DNA from: Pseudomonas sp. KK4
Lineage (GTDB): Bacteria > Pseudomonadota > Gammaproteobacteria > Pseudomonadales > Pseudomonadaceae
Reading direction: 5' to 3'
Assembly (NCBI RefSeq): GCF_001984065.1
Contig: NZ_LYVP01000029.1
Coordinates: forward strand, 1 to 59,971
DNA: 59,971 nucleotides
Shown here: positions 17,496 through 25,739 of the stretch, one piece after another
Numbering within the stretch: the first letter of the stretch is position 1
How the letters are laid out: each line of letters begins with the position of its first letter
Translations under genes and position numbers: made by a program
Notes under the pieces: generated by a model
Database searches by the model: none
What the model saw: the letters and a program-made list of their open reading frames with translations, nothing else
What the model was told of the DNA's origin: nothing

Positions 17496-20400
17496 ATGAT
17501 CAATTCAATGCCAGTTTTTTTCGATCATAGCCACCACAAATTGTGGGTCCGCAATCTTGAGGCCCACCTCGACGTCCTCGCTTTCAAAGGTGAGGAACAC
17601 CTGAGTCAGCCCTTCACCTACACCGTGGAGTTCACCAGCACCGAACAGGACATCACCGCCGAACAACTGCTGTGCAAGGACGCCAGTTTCAGCCTGTACT
17701 CCGCCAAACAACCACCGATTTTCAAGGGGCTGCCCCTTCCGGAGATCACACCGCTGCGCACCCTGCACGGCGTGATCACGGCGTTCAAACGCCTGTCCGC
17801 CTCGGTCGACGAAGCGCGTTACGAACTGACCCTGCAACCGCGCCTGGCCTTGCTCGACAAGGGCCGGCAATACCGCATTTTCCAACATCAATCCGTACCG
17901 GAAATTGTCGAAAGCATCCTGCGCAGCCGTCACGACTTCGAGTACTGCGACTTCCTGTTCCGCCTGGTACGTGAATACCCCCGTCGCGAACAGGTCATGC
18001 AGTACGGCGAAAGCGACTTCGCCTTCATCAACCGCCTGCTGGCCGAAGTGGGTATCTGGTACCGCTTCACCAGCCACGAACGCCTGAACATCGACGTGGT
18101 GGAGTTCTGCGACGACCAACGCGGCTACCAGTTCAACGTTGAACTGCCCCACCATTCTCCCGCCGGTCTCAGCAGCAGCGATCAGGACGGCGTGTGGGGC
18201 CTGCAATCGAGCCACGCCGTGGTGGAAAAGAACGTCCATTTCCGTGCCTACCACCACCGCGACGCCAAGGCCCACCTCGACAGCAGCGTCGACCAGACCC
18301 GCGGTGCCAAAACCACCTACGGCGAGGCCTACCACTACGCCGAACCCTACCGCGAGCTCGGCGACGCCTACGACCAGGACGAAGACCTGAAAAGCGAAAG
18401 CGGCTACTTCTACGCCCGCCTGCGCCACGAACGCTACCTCAACGAGCAGACCTACCTGAGCGGCATCAGCAGCAGCGCCAGCCTCGCACCGGGCCAGGTC
18501 CTGACCATCACCGGCGGCGCCCCGCAAGCGTTCGCCCCCCGCGCGGTCATCACCCACCTGACCACCCGCGCCGCCCGCGATGCCAGCTTCGAATGCACCT
18601 TCGAAGCCATCCCCTACGCCGAGACCGTGTGTTTCCGGCCGCCATTGCTGCCCAAACCGCAAATCGCCGGCACCGTCCCGGCCCGCGTCAGCAGCAACAA
18701 GGCCAATGACCCCTACAGCCACATCGACATGGAAGGCCGCTACAAGGTCAACTTCCTGTTCGACCGCGACAACTGGCAACAAGGCCGCGAAAGCATGTGG
18801 CTACGCCTGGCCCGACCCTACGCCGGCGACACCCACGGCCAGCATTTTCCACTGATTGCCGGCACCGAAGTGGCCATCGCCTTCGAACAAGGCGATCCCG
18901 ATCGCCCCTACATCGCCCACGCCCTGCACGACAGCAAACACCCCGACCACGTGACCCTGGCCAGGCGTGACTACAAGCGCAATGTGTTGAGGACGCCGGC
19001 GAACAACAAGCTGCGGATGGAAGACACGCGGGGGCAGGAGCACGTCAAGCTCAGTACCGAGTACGGGGGCAAGAGTCAGTTGAATTTGGGGCATCTGGTG
19101 GATGCCGAGAAGAAGAAACGCGGGGAAGGGTTTGAACTGCGCACCGATGATTGGGGTTCGATCCGTGGTGGGAAAGGCGTGTTTATCAGCGCCGACAAAC
19201 AGATCAAAGCTCAGAGCCAGCAACTCGACATGAACGACGCCATCGTTCAGTTGGAAGGTGCACTGTCGTTGGCTCGTTCTCTGGCGCAGGCCGCCCGCAA
19301 CGGGCTAGTGACACCTGGCGACACCGAGAGCCAAAAACGTCTGAACGATGCCCTCAAGGGTTTGGCAGAGCCCGGCGTCCTGTTGCATGCCCCGGCCGGT
19401 GTCGGCGTGCTCAGTCCCAAAGCGGTCTGCGTGGCTTCCGGCACTGAAAGCGTGGGCATCATGGCCGCGCACAACGCCGACATCAGTGCCGGGCGCGACA
19501 TTACCGGCACCGCCGAGGGCGGCGTCAGCCTGTTTGCGCAAAGCAAAGACCTGCAACTCAAAGCCGCCCACGGCAAGGTCGAACTGCACGCCCAGGACAA
19601 CCTTTTGCATGCCCTGGGCCAGGCTGGCGTCAAGATCGAAAGTGTCGACGGTCGCGTGGAAATCACCGCCCCGATAGAGGTGTTGCTCAAATGCGGCTCG
19701 ACCTATCTGTCCCTCAAGGACGGCGTGGCCGAGCTGGCCGCTCCTCCCGGCAATATTTTTCTCAGGGCGATCCACGTGGTGAAGAAGGGCGGGGCGGACG
19801 CGAGCACTCCGGCCAGGGCGTTACCGTCGGGCTATTCCGCCGGCTACACCCTGCAAGATGAAGCGGGCGCGCCGATGCCGTTTACCCGTTACCGAATCAC
19901 CACGCGGCAAGGGGAAGAGTTCAACGGTGTGACGGACAAGGATGGCCACACCATGAGTGTGCATACCTTGTTGCCGGATGGTTTGAAGATCGAGCTCCCC
20001 GACAACGCAATCTATGACGAACAGCTTCGCGTCGTTGGCCCGAACGGTGAGGTGGGCAGCGACTTGAAGTATTCGGCCACGCTGGAAGACGGCAGCACGC
20101 TCGAGGGCGTGACGGATGCGCAGGGTTACACGCAGCGCATCGTCACTAAAAAGCCCACGCGAATCACCCGGTTGTCACTACTCCCGCCAGAGAACGCAGC
20201 GCCCTTTTGCTGCGCAGCCCAAAACGCCCAAGCGCCGTTGGATATTGATCTGACATCCGAAAACATCACCACCCATGACACGGGTGTGGGAAGTTCCGCG
20301 CAGAACGTTCCGCTGCCCAAAGGCAAGAAACGTTCACTGACGCCCGGAGAAATCGCCATGGCCAAAACGGTATTTAAAGATGCTGTGGATTACCGAAAGG

Positions 20401-20858
20401 TCAAAGTACATCACGGCGGATGGTGGTTGTTTTTTGGTTTTCAGAATACGGCTGTAACGCCTAATGGAGAGATGTATTTTCCGGAAAGCACTGAGTACTA
20501 CAGAGATGATTTTTCAAAGACCGAAAGTGGGCGATATAGGGCTTTGTTCATGCATGAAATGACCCATGTATGGCAATACCAACTAGGTTATCCAGTTAAA
20601 AGAGCTGGTATGACGGTTACCAGTCGCGGAGCGGAAGCCTATGAATATGTTTTGACAGAGAGTCGAGTGCTGGCGGATTACAATATGGAGCAGCAAGGTG
20701 AGATAATATCTGATTATTATATCATTTGCGTGGAGGAGGAGCCGATGTGGGTCTGGAATGAGAATAATATAAATAATCGTCCTAGTTTGTTTAAATCTGT
20801 TTTGAGAAAATTCATAGAAAATCCGGCTGATAAAGACAGTCTTCCGGTATGGAGGTAA
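17496..20858 (+). CDS. vgrG: Evolved VgrG (TssI) with C-terminal HExxH metallopeptidase module
   Basis: The 1120-residue spike protein has a gp27-like region (1-400), a gp5/OB region (GRYKVNFLFDRDNW near 414), a DUF2345 beta-helix (about 590-755) and a linker with two Ig/carboxypeptidase-like repeats (about 775-900). From residue 948 (LTPGEIAMAK) a toxin-like module follows. It contains HEMTHVWQYQ (His1020, Glu1021, His1024) and a distal EQQGEIISDYY segment whose Glu may be the third zinc ligand. The last 480 bases are visibly more AT-rich. GGGGAGG fixes the ATG at 17496. The effector substrate is unknown. Confidence 0.92.
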   Translation: MINSMPVFFDHSHHKLWVRNLEAHLDVLAFKGEEHLSQPFTYTVEFTSTEQDITAEQLLCKDASFSLYSAKQPPIFKGLPLPEITPLRTLHGVITAFKRLSASVDEARYELTLQPRLALLDKGRQYRIFQHQSVPEIVESILRSRHDFEYCDFLFRLVREYPRREQVMQYGESDFAFINRLLAEVGIWYRFTSHERLNIDVVEFCDDQRGYQFNVELPHHSPAGLSSSDQDGVWGLQSSHAVVEKNVHFRAYHHRDAKAHLDSSVDQTRGAKTTYGEAYHYAEPYRELGDAYDQDEDLKSESGYFYARLRHERYLNEQTYLSGISSSASLAPGQVLTITGGAPQAFAPRAVITHLTTRAARDASFECTFEAIPYAETVCFRPPLLPKPQIAGTVPARVSSNKANDPYSHIDMEGRYKVNFLFDRDNWQQGRESMWLRLARPYAGDTHGQHFPLIAGTEVAIAFEQGDPDRPYIAHALHDSKHPDHVTLARRDYKRNVLRTPANNKLRMEDTRGQEHVKLSTEYGGKSQLNLGHLVDAEKKKRGEGFELRTDDWGSIRGGKGVFISADKQIKAQSQQLDMNDAIVQLEGALSLARSLAQAARNGLVTPGDTESQKRLNDALKGLAEPGVLLHAPAGVGVLSPKAVCVASGTESVGIMAAHNADISAGRDITGTAEGGVSLFAQSKDLQLKAAHGKVELHAQDNLLHALGQAGVKIESVDGRVEITAPIEVLLKCGSTYLSLKDGVAELAAPPGNIFLRAIHVVKKGGADASTPARALPSGYSAGYTLQDEAGAPMPFTRYRITTRQGEEFNGVTDKDGHTMSVHTLLPDGLKIELPDNAIYDEQLRVVGPNGEVGSDLKYSATLEDGSTLEGVTDAQGYTQRIVTKKPTRITRLSLLPPENAAPFCCAAQNAQAPLDIDLTSENITTHDTGVGSSAQNVPLPKGKKRSLTPGEIAMAKTVFKDAVDYRKVKVHHGGWWLFFGFQNTAVTPNGEMYFPESTEYYRDDFSKTESGRYRALFMHEMTHVWQYQLGYPVKRAGMTVTSRGAEAYEYVLTESRVLADYNMEQQGEIISDYYIICVEEEPMWVWNENNINNRPSLFKSVLRKFIENPADKDSLPVWR

Positions 20859-20860
20859 AA

Positions 20861-21361
20861 ATGAAGATTTCATTGTATGTGCTCGTCGTTTTGCTTAGCA
20901 GTTTTGCCCGTTCCTCAATAGCAACTCCATGGGGTATGGCAGCCAGCGCGACTACTAAAGCTAGTGATGGGCAGTTGTCTATTTGTCTGCCGGACAAGAA
21001 GTTGCGTGGTGTAACCCTTCATTCTGTGATTGTAATTGAAAATCAGCGTGGCAAAGGTCATGGTTTGAATATGTGGAAGATTGAGCTTCAAAAAGATGCA
21101 GCGCCAATCACGCTGAATCAACGGGATTGTATTCTTTATGGGGCTCAAGTGCCCGGGTATCTAGAATCGGAAACTGCTAAGCCTTTGGAGGTTGGGAGTG
21201 TTTATTATGCGCGGGTGAATGTTGATGTTGCTAATGCTACTCGGGTAAGTATTTTGTTTTATGATGTTGTATTTTGTGTCGCACCGCAGAGAGATGGGGG
21301 CGTTATCTATCCACAATACAAAATAGATCGGAATGGACGAGAGTTAGATTCACCGTGCTAG
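20861..21361 (+). CDS. Secreted protein, putative immunity protein for the VgrG peptidase module
   Basis: The 166-residue product begins with a clear Sec signal peptide (about 22 residues, cleavage near SIA) and has no lipobox. The mature part contains several Cys and many beta-prone segments. The ATG lies two bases after the vgrG stop, with GGAGG inside the vgrG end, so translation is coupled. It shares the AT-rich composition of the vgrG toxin end. Position, size and export to the periplasm are what is expected of an immunity protein against a periplasm-acting effector. The family resembles small extracytoplasmic proteins found at T6SS effector loci. Confidence 0.6.
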   Translation: MKISLYVLVVLLSSFARSSIATPWGMAASATTKASDGQLSICLPDKKLRGVTLHSVIVIENQRGKGHGLNMWKIELQKDAAPITLNQRDCILYGAQVPGYLESETAKPLEVGSVYYARVNVDVANATRVSILFYDVVFCVAPQRDGGVIYPQYKIDRNGRELDSPC

Positions 21362-21525
21362 ATGTCTCTTGTTTTTCAATGTGTTGGCACTATTGGTGGG
21401 GCGAAATTGTGGGGTCGTTGAGGTGCGAGGCTCAATGAGGAACGCAAATTAACTTTCTATGCGAAGCAATTGAAGGTCGCTATAGATAGTTGTGACTATC
21501 GCTTAACTGAAATTAAGGGATTAAA

Positions 21526-23568
21526 ATGAACGACACTCTTCATCGTACGGATACACTTAACCCATTCAAGGTTGTGACCGGAAGTAAACAGCTCCGGCAC
21601 TGGATTGAATTCCAACTAGTGGACGAGCAGGGCGAGCCCGTACCCAACATGCCTTATCGGGCGAACAGTGATGCCACCCGTGCTGGCCTTGTTGCCGAAT
21701 ATGTTGGCCAGAGTGATGACCAAGGCGTCATTCGCCTTGAAGGTTTGCACCCGCTCGCCATCGATCTGAAAATCGAGTCCGGTCCGTTGATCGAGCAGAT
21801 GCAGACTCGTCGCTTACGTGCCGAACGGCCCGAACCACCGCGCCCCGGTGTGGGTGATCGAACACCTTTATATGGTCCTCAGCGCTCAGGGTTTTCGCAC
21901 ATTGAGGAGCAGGCTATTACGGCGGGTCACGGCTACCACTACCTGCGTATTGGCCAGTTGTGCGATCGAAAACCGACGTTCGATCCGCCCTTGGCTGATC
22001 CGGATCATCTACCGGAATTCCATTTCCCAGACAGCACCTTCAGCGGATTTACCATATGTGACGATCAACTGGGTCGCCGTCATGTATTGGAGATCTGTCC
22101 GTTCCGTGCCTGGTCATTGACATTGCACCACCAGTCAGACTACAGCCTGGTCAATGCCTACAACCTCGGGTTGATGAGCATTTTGGTTTATAGCAAGCAT
22201 TCAGAGAAACAACTTGGCTCTGTTAAACAACTTTTTGAGCAGCAGTTTCTTGATCTGTCCCGTTCACCACAGGTAGTGGACAACGGCCGAATGATGCCTT
22301 GCGTAGTCACTGATGTCCCCTTCAGCGACCGTTACACCGTTGTCAAAGCGCTGGACACAAGGCAGGCAAAGCCTCCCGAAGGAGATACCCAATTTTTTTA
22401 TGCCATCAATGCAACTCAGGTATTGGTTGCTTGGCGTGGCACGGAGTTGGATGGGATAGCCGATATAGGTACGGATGCTACTTTCCGCCCGGTAAAGCCT
22501 GAGGTGCAGGATCTTTGTGAGCCTAAGGCGCCTTGTTCCGACCTTACGCCCGAGGGCAGTGTGCATCTTGGATTTCGCGAGTCGTTTGAACTGGCGATAA
22601 GAATTTTTGGCAGGGATCTGGGCGGGACTATTCCTGACGCCGTTGAAGGTAAGGGATTGTTTATCTGTGGCCATAGTCTTGGTGGGGCCCTCAGCCTGGT
22701 TCATGCAGCCTCCTTAAAGGAGCAAAACCCACTGCTCTACACATACGGCATGCCGCGGACATTCACTTTGAAAGCCATACAGTGCCTAGGTGATGTACGG
22801 CATTTTCGTCATGTCAATGACATTGACCCCGTACCGACTGTTCCACCTGAAGCGGCATTGGACAATTACCTGTATGACGTCTATGGCCCACTCGGCACCA
22901 CACTGGGGTTTACCTGGTCTTTGCTGCAATTGACTGCCAGCCAACTGTTTCGCCATGGCGACCCTTTCTGTCACCACGGTGAAGTCGCGATGTTCTTCAA
23001 GGTAGAACAACATATCCGCCAGCAAGGTTCACAGTACCCAGCCTACCGAAACAAGGATGGGCTTGGAGCGCCGTACTACAACACCATCGCGTATCGCCTT
23101 CCCGAAAAAGCCAAACTTTACCTGGTCCCAAGCCTGAGCCCGGAAGACGACCAGCAGTGCAAGGAAGTACAACAACGTCTTACCACTTCGCTGACCGCTG
23201 AGAGTCGTGACAAGTTTTTTCCGCGCTTCAGCAATCCCAAGGAAGGTCGGTTCGTGGGCCTCCTCAACCATCTCATGGGGGATTACCAGCCTTACATCTA
23301 CGGCCAGTTGCTGGAATCAATAAACTCTGAACGCTCGCCGTTGTTAAAACGCCAACTCGAGAGACATAAATTCCAGCAACAAACCAAGGACAACTACACA
23401 AACCTTGTCGAGGACGAACTCGAGCGTAATCGGTTGTTTCTCGACTTGCACAGTTTGTTAGATCAGGCCTTGCAGATGACGCATCTGGCCGATGGGGGAA
23501 CCGAAGCGTTGCAGCGGTTTGACGCTGTAGCCGATCCCTTGGCCTGTTACGAACGAACCTACTGTTAA
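21526..23568 (+). CDS. Class-3 lipase, predicted T6SS phospholipase effector (Tle type)
   Basis: The 680-residue protein has no signal peptide. Residues 25-95 form a small beta domain (HWIEFQLVDEQGEPVPNMPY) often seen at the N terminus of T6SS cargo and likely used for loading. The lipase core carries the nucleophile elbow GHSLGG with Ser384, then Asp434 in the NDIDPVP segment and His483/His484, a complete lipase triad. The C-terminal 49 residues (632-680, starting LERNRLFLDL) reappear as a duplicate in the next gene. Two lipoproteins and a PAAR gene follow. Membrane phospholipid cleavage in rival cells is the family expectation. Confidence 0.85.
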   Translation: MNDTLHRTDTLNPFKVVTGSKQLRHWIEFQLVDEQGEPVPNMPYRANSDATRAGLVAEYVGQSDDQGVIRLEGLHPLAIDLKIESGPLIEQMQTRRLRAERPEPPRPGVGDRTPLYGPQRSGFSHIEEQAITAGHGYHYLRIGQLCDRKPTFDPPLADPDHLPEFHFPDSTFSGFTICDDQLGRRHVLEICPFRAWSLTLHHQSDYSLVNAYNLGLMSILVYSKHSEKQLGSVKQLFEQQFLDLSRSPQVVDNGRMMPCVVTDVPFSDRYTVVKALDTRQAKPPEGDTQFFYAINATQVLVAWRGTELDGIADIGTDATFRPVKPEVQDLCEPKAPCSDLTPEGSVHLGFRESFELAIRIFGRDLGGTIPDAVEGKGLFICGHSLGGALSLVHAASLKEQNPLLYTYGMPRTFTLKAIQCLGDVRHFRHVNDIDPVPTVPPEAALDNYLYDVYGPLGTTLGFTWSLLQLTASQLFRHGDPFCHHGEVAMFFKVEQHIRQQGSQYPAYRNKDGLGAPYYNTIAYRLPEKAKLYLVPSLSPEDDQQCKEVQQRLTTSLTAESRDKFFPRFSNPKEGRFVGLLNHLMGDYQPYIYGQLLESINSERSPLLKRQLERHKFQQQTKDNYTNLVEDELERNRLFLDLHSLLDQALQMTHLADGGTEALQRFDAVADPLACYERTYC

Positions 23569-23596
23569 GCCCGCCAGTGCAGTCCAGGAGCCGACC

Positions 23597-24514
23597 ATGA
23601 TGAAAAATATATCGGTCTTGTTATCAACGCTTTTTGTCAGTCTTACCGGTTGTGCCAAGGACTACAATCTGGCACCACCGCCAAATAGCGAGTTGGTAAC
23701 GGTGACAATGAAAGTGCCAAAGGGCTTGGTGGCGGAAAACTTGCAAGTGATCTACCGATCCACCCTTTGCACCTTTAATGATCGTTCCGCATTTGGTGAA
23801 GTTTATCGGCGCGATGAGTATCAACGAACTGACATAGAGCCTGTGCGCCAAGGAGAGACTGACCTTTATGTGGCCAAATTGCCGATCAACGGTGGTGGCG
23901 CCTGCCAATGGCGATTGAGCAACGTGACCTTCGGCGTGACCTATGACAATCCGGCCCGTTTTGGCGAGAGCGTAACTTATGGCGCAGGCGGCGGAGTCGT
24001 GGTGATCTTCGATCACAACAATTCGCCGCGTGGAGGAGCGGATGTCATTGTTGAAGCGGATTTGGCAATTAAGAAGGATTATTACCCGTGGGTAAAAGAA
24101 AGCTTTTTAGGAGGATACAAAAAGCAGATCAATCTGGCAGGAGAGGGTGATATTTATTTGATGTATCAAGCCCTGCAAGCCCGGGAGGTGTATTTCGAAC
24201 CCGTCCTGCACTCTGATTTTTTGGTTAAGTCTGAGGGTACCAAGGTTCATAAAGTAGGCAGTTTCATAAAGTTTACTTATCCGGATGGCACGACCGCGGC
24301 AGACGGTCGCTCAAAACCCGACTTTCAAAGGCTCCAAATTATTCGTCAAAACACGGAGAGCAAACTCGAGCGCAATCGGTTGTTTCTCGATTTGCACAGT
24401 TTACCAGGTCAGGCCTTACAGAAGACGCTTCGGGCCGATGGGGCAAGCGAAGCGTTGCAATGTTTTAACGCAACAGCCGATTTCCAAGCCTGTTACGAAC
24501 GAACCTATGGTTAA
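23597..24514 (+). CDS. T6SS lipase immunity lipoprotein, fused to a copy of the lipase C-terminal tail
   Basis: The 305-residue protein has a lipoprotein signal with lipobox SLTGC (Cys19), which places it in the periplasm. Residues 20-256 match the whole of the next protein. Residues 257-305 match the last 49 residues of the preceding lipase (LERNRLFLDLHSL through ACYERTY). The gene has lost its own stop at the point where its sister ends and reads on, in frame, into a duplicated lipase end. Periplasmic lipoproteins of this kind neutralise T6SS phospholipases. Whether the extra tail affects binding is unknown. An ATG at 23600 is equally possible. Confidence 0.85.
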   Translation: MMKNISVLLSTLFVSLTGCAKDYNLAPPPNSELVTVTMKVPKGLVAENLQVIYRSTLCTFNDRSAFGEVYRRDEYQRTDIEPVRQGETDLYVAKLPINGGGACQWRLSNVTFGVTYDNPARFGESVTYGAGGGVVVIFDHNNSPRGGADVIVEADLAIKKDYYPWVKESFLGGYKKQINLAGEGDIYLMYQALQAREVYFEPVLHSDFLVKSEGTKVHKVGSFIKFTYPDGTTAADGRSKPDFQRLQIIRQNTESKLERNRLFLDLHSLPGQALQKTLRADGASEALQCFNATADFQACYERTYG

Positions 24515-24542
24515 GCCCGCCAGTGCAGTCAAGGAACCGACC

Positions 24543-25316
24543 ATGATCAAAAGTATATCGATCTTGTTATTAACGCTTTTCATCAGTCTCACCGGTTGTG
24601 CCAAGGACTACAGTTTGTCCCCGCCACCAAATAGCAAGTTGATAACGGTGACAATAAAAGTGCCCAAGGGCTTAGTGGCGGAAAACTTGCAAGTGATCTA
24701 CCGATCCACCCTTTGCACCTTTAGTGATCGTTCCGCATTTGGCGAAGTTTATCAGCGCGATGAGTATCAACGGACTGACATAGAGCCTGTGCGGCAAGGA
24801 GAGACAGACCTCTATGTTGCAAAATTGCCGATTGAGGGTGGTGGTGCCTGCCAATGGCGATTGAGCAACGTGACTTTTGGTGTGATCTATGACGATCCGG
24901 CTCGTTTTGGCGAGAACGTAACTTATGGTGCAGGCGGCGGAGTCGTGGTGATCTTCGATCACAACAATTCGCCGCGTGGAGGAGCGGATGTCATTGTTGA
25001 AGGGGACGTGAAAGTAAAAAAAGATTATTACCCTTGGGTAAGCGAGTCGTTTATCGGAGGCTATAGAAAGAGGGTTAGTTTATTGAGTGAGGGTCATTAC
25101 TACTTGAGCTATCAAGCAATTCAAGCGCGGGAAGTGTATTTCGAGCCAGTTTTCCACGATGGCTTTCTGGTTAGCTCGGTTGGGCCGAAAGAAAAGAAAA
25201 AAGGTAACTACGCAGTTTTTACCTATTCCGACGGAAGTGTCGAATCTGTGCCACGTGCCAAACCAAGCATTCAAAAAATTCAGGCTATTCGCCTATCCTT
25301 GGAAAGTGAGAAATAG
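24543..25316 (+). CDS. T6SS lipase immunity lipoprotein, second copy
   Basis: The 257-residue protein has lipobox SLTGC (Cys19) and is highly similar to the first copy through the N-terminal two thirds. It then diverges and ends normally (ESEK, stop). The ATG at 24543 is equivalent to that of copy 1. A longer in-frame start at 24285 would run through the duplicated lipase tail in a wrong frame and is rejected. A rho-independent terminator follows at 25401, so the effector/immunity block may end transcription partly here. Confidence 0.85.
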   Translation: MIKSISILLLTLFISLTGCAKDYSLSPPPNSKLITVTIKVPKGLVAENLQVIYRSTLCTFSDRSAFGEVYQRDEYQRTDIEPVRQGETDLYVAKLPIEGGGACQWRLSNVTFGVIYDDPARFGENVTYGAGGGVVVIFDHNNSPRGGADVIVEGDVKVKKDYYPWVSESFIGGYRKRVSLLSEGHYYLSYQAIQAREVYFEPVFHDGFLVSSVGPKEKKKGNYAVFTYSDGSVESVPRAKPSIQKIQAIRLSLESEK

Positions 25317-25400
25317 TGCTTTTCGACTGTTATTGCTGATTGAGGTATTCGGCTTCAATTTGTCGTGTTTGTGAAGTTTATGTGTATTGCTTTTTATGGG

Positions 25401-25424
25401 GCGACTAATGGTCGCTGTTTTTTT
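25401..25424 (+). terminator. Rho-independent terminator inside the T6SS locus
   Basis: GCGAC-TAATG-GTCGC is followed by TG and a run of seven T. It lies between the second immunity gene and the PAAR gene, inside the long T6SS gene series, so read-through or an extra promoter is needed for the downstream core genes. Confidence 0.6.
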
Positions 25425-25469
25425 CGTATATCGATTTGTCTTCGATACACAAAGTTGGAGTTTATTAGT

Positions 25470-25736
25470 ATGTCTCAAGGATTTGTATTGTTAGGTGACA
25501 ACACCTCCCACGGCGGAATAGTCATTTGCGCCTCATCAACAACTATCGTACGGGGTAAACCGGTGGCACTGGTGGGCGATGAGGTCAATTGCCCGATACC
25601 CGGCCACGGGATTAATCCGATTGTCGAAGGTTGCGAAGACTGGTCGGAAGATGACCGTGCAATGGTGGTCAATGGCTGTCGCAGTGCGTGCGGTTGCCAA
25701 CTGATCTCCAGCGCTCCCGATTGCGCGGTGGGTTGA
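25470..25736 (+). CDS. PAAR-domain spike tip protein
   Basis: The 88-residue protein has the PAAR layout: short Gly/His-rich strands such as LLGDNTSHGGIV, VRGKPVALVGDEVNCPIPGHG, and late Cys/His positions for the metal at the tip. PAAR proteins cap VgrG and sharpen the spike, and may bind effectors such as the lipase encoded upstream. The stop is three bases before the next ATG. Confidence 0.85.
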   Translation: MSQGFVLLGDNTSHGGIVICASSTTIVRGKPVALVGDEVNCPIPGHGINPIVEGCEDWSEDDRAMVVNGCRSACGCQLISSAPDCAVG

Positions 25737-25739
25737 ACC

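Larger units (their letters stand above)
23419..25316 (+). repeat. 946-bp tandem duplication of lipase tail plus immunity gene
   Basis: The block starting at 23419 (end of lipase, spacer, lipoprotein 1) is repeated starting at 24365 (copy of lipase end, spacer, lipoprotein 2). Both the lipase-tail motif (23419/24365) and the lipoprotein starts (23597/24543) have an offset of exactly 946 bases. The spacer after each lipase-tail stop is nearly identical (GCCCGCCAGTGCAGT...). The junction shares AACTCGAGCG between the two places. The copies have diverged most in the last third of the lipoproteins. Confidence 0.9.

Noticed and set aside
24285..24542. N-terminal extension of the second immunity lipoprotein
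   Set aside because: It would translate the duplicated lipase end in the wrong frame and bury the lipoprotein signal; the ATG at 24543 matches copy 1.
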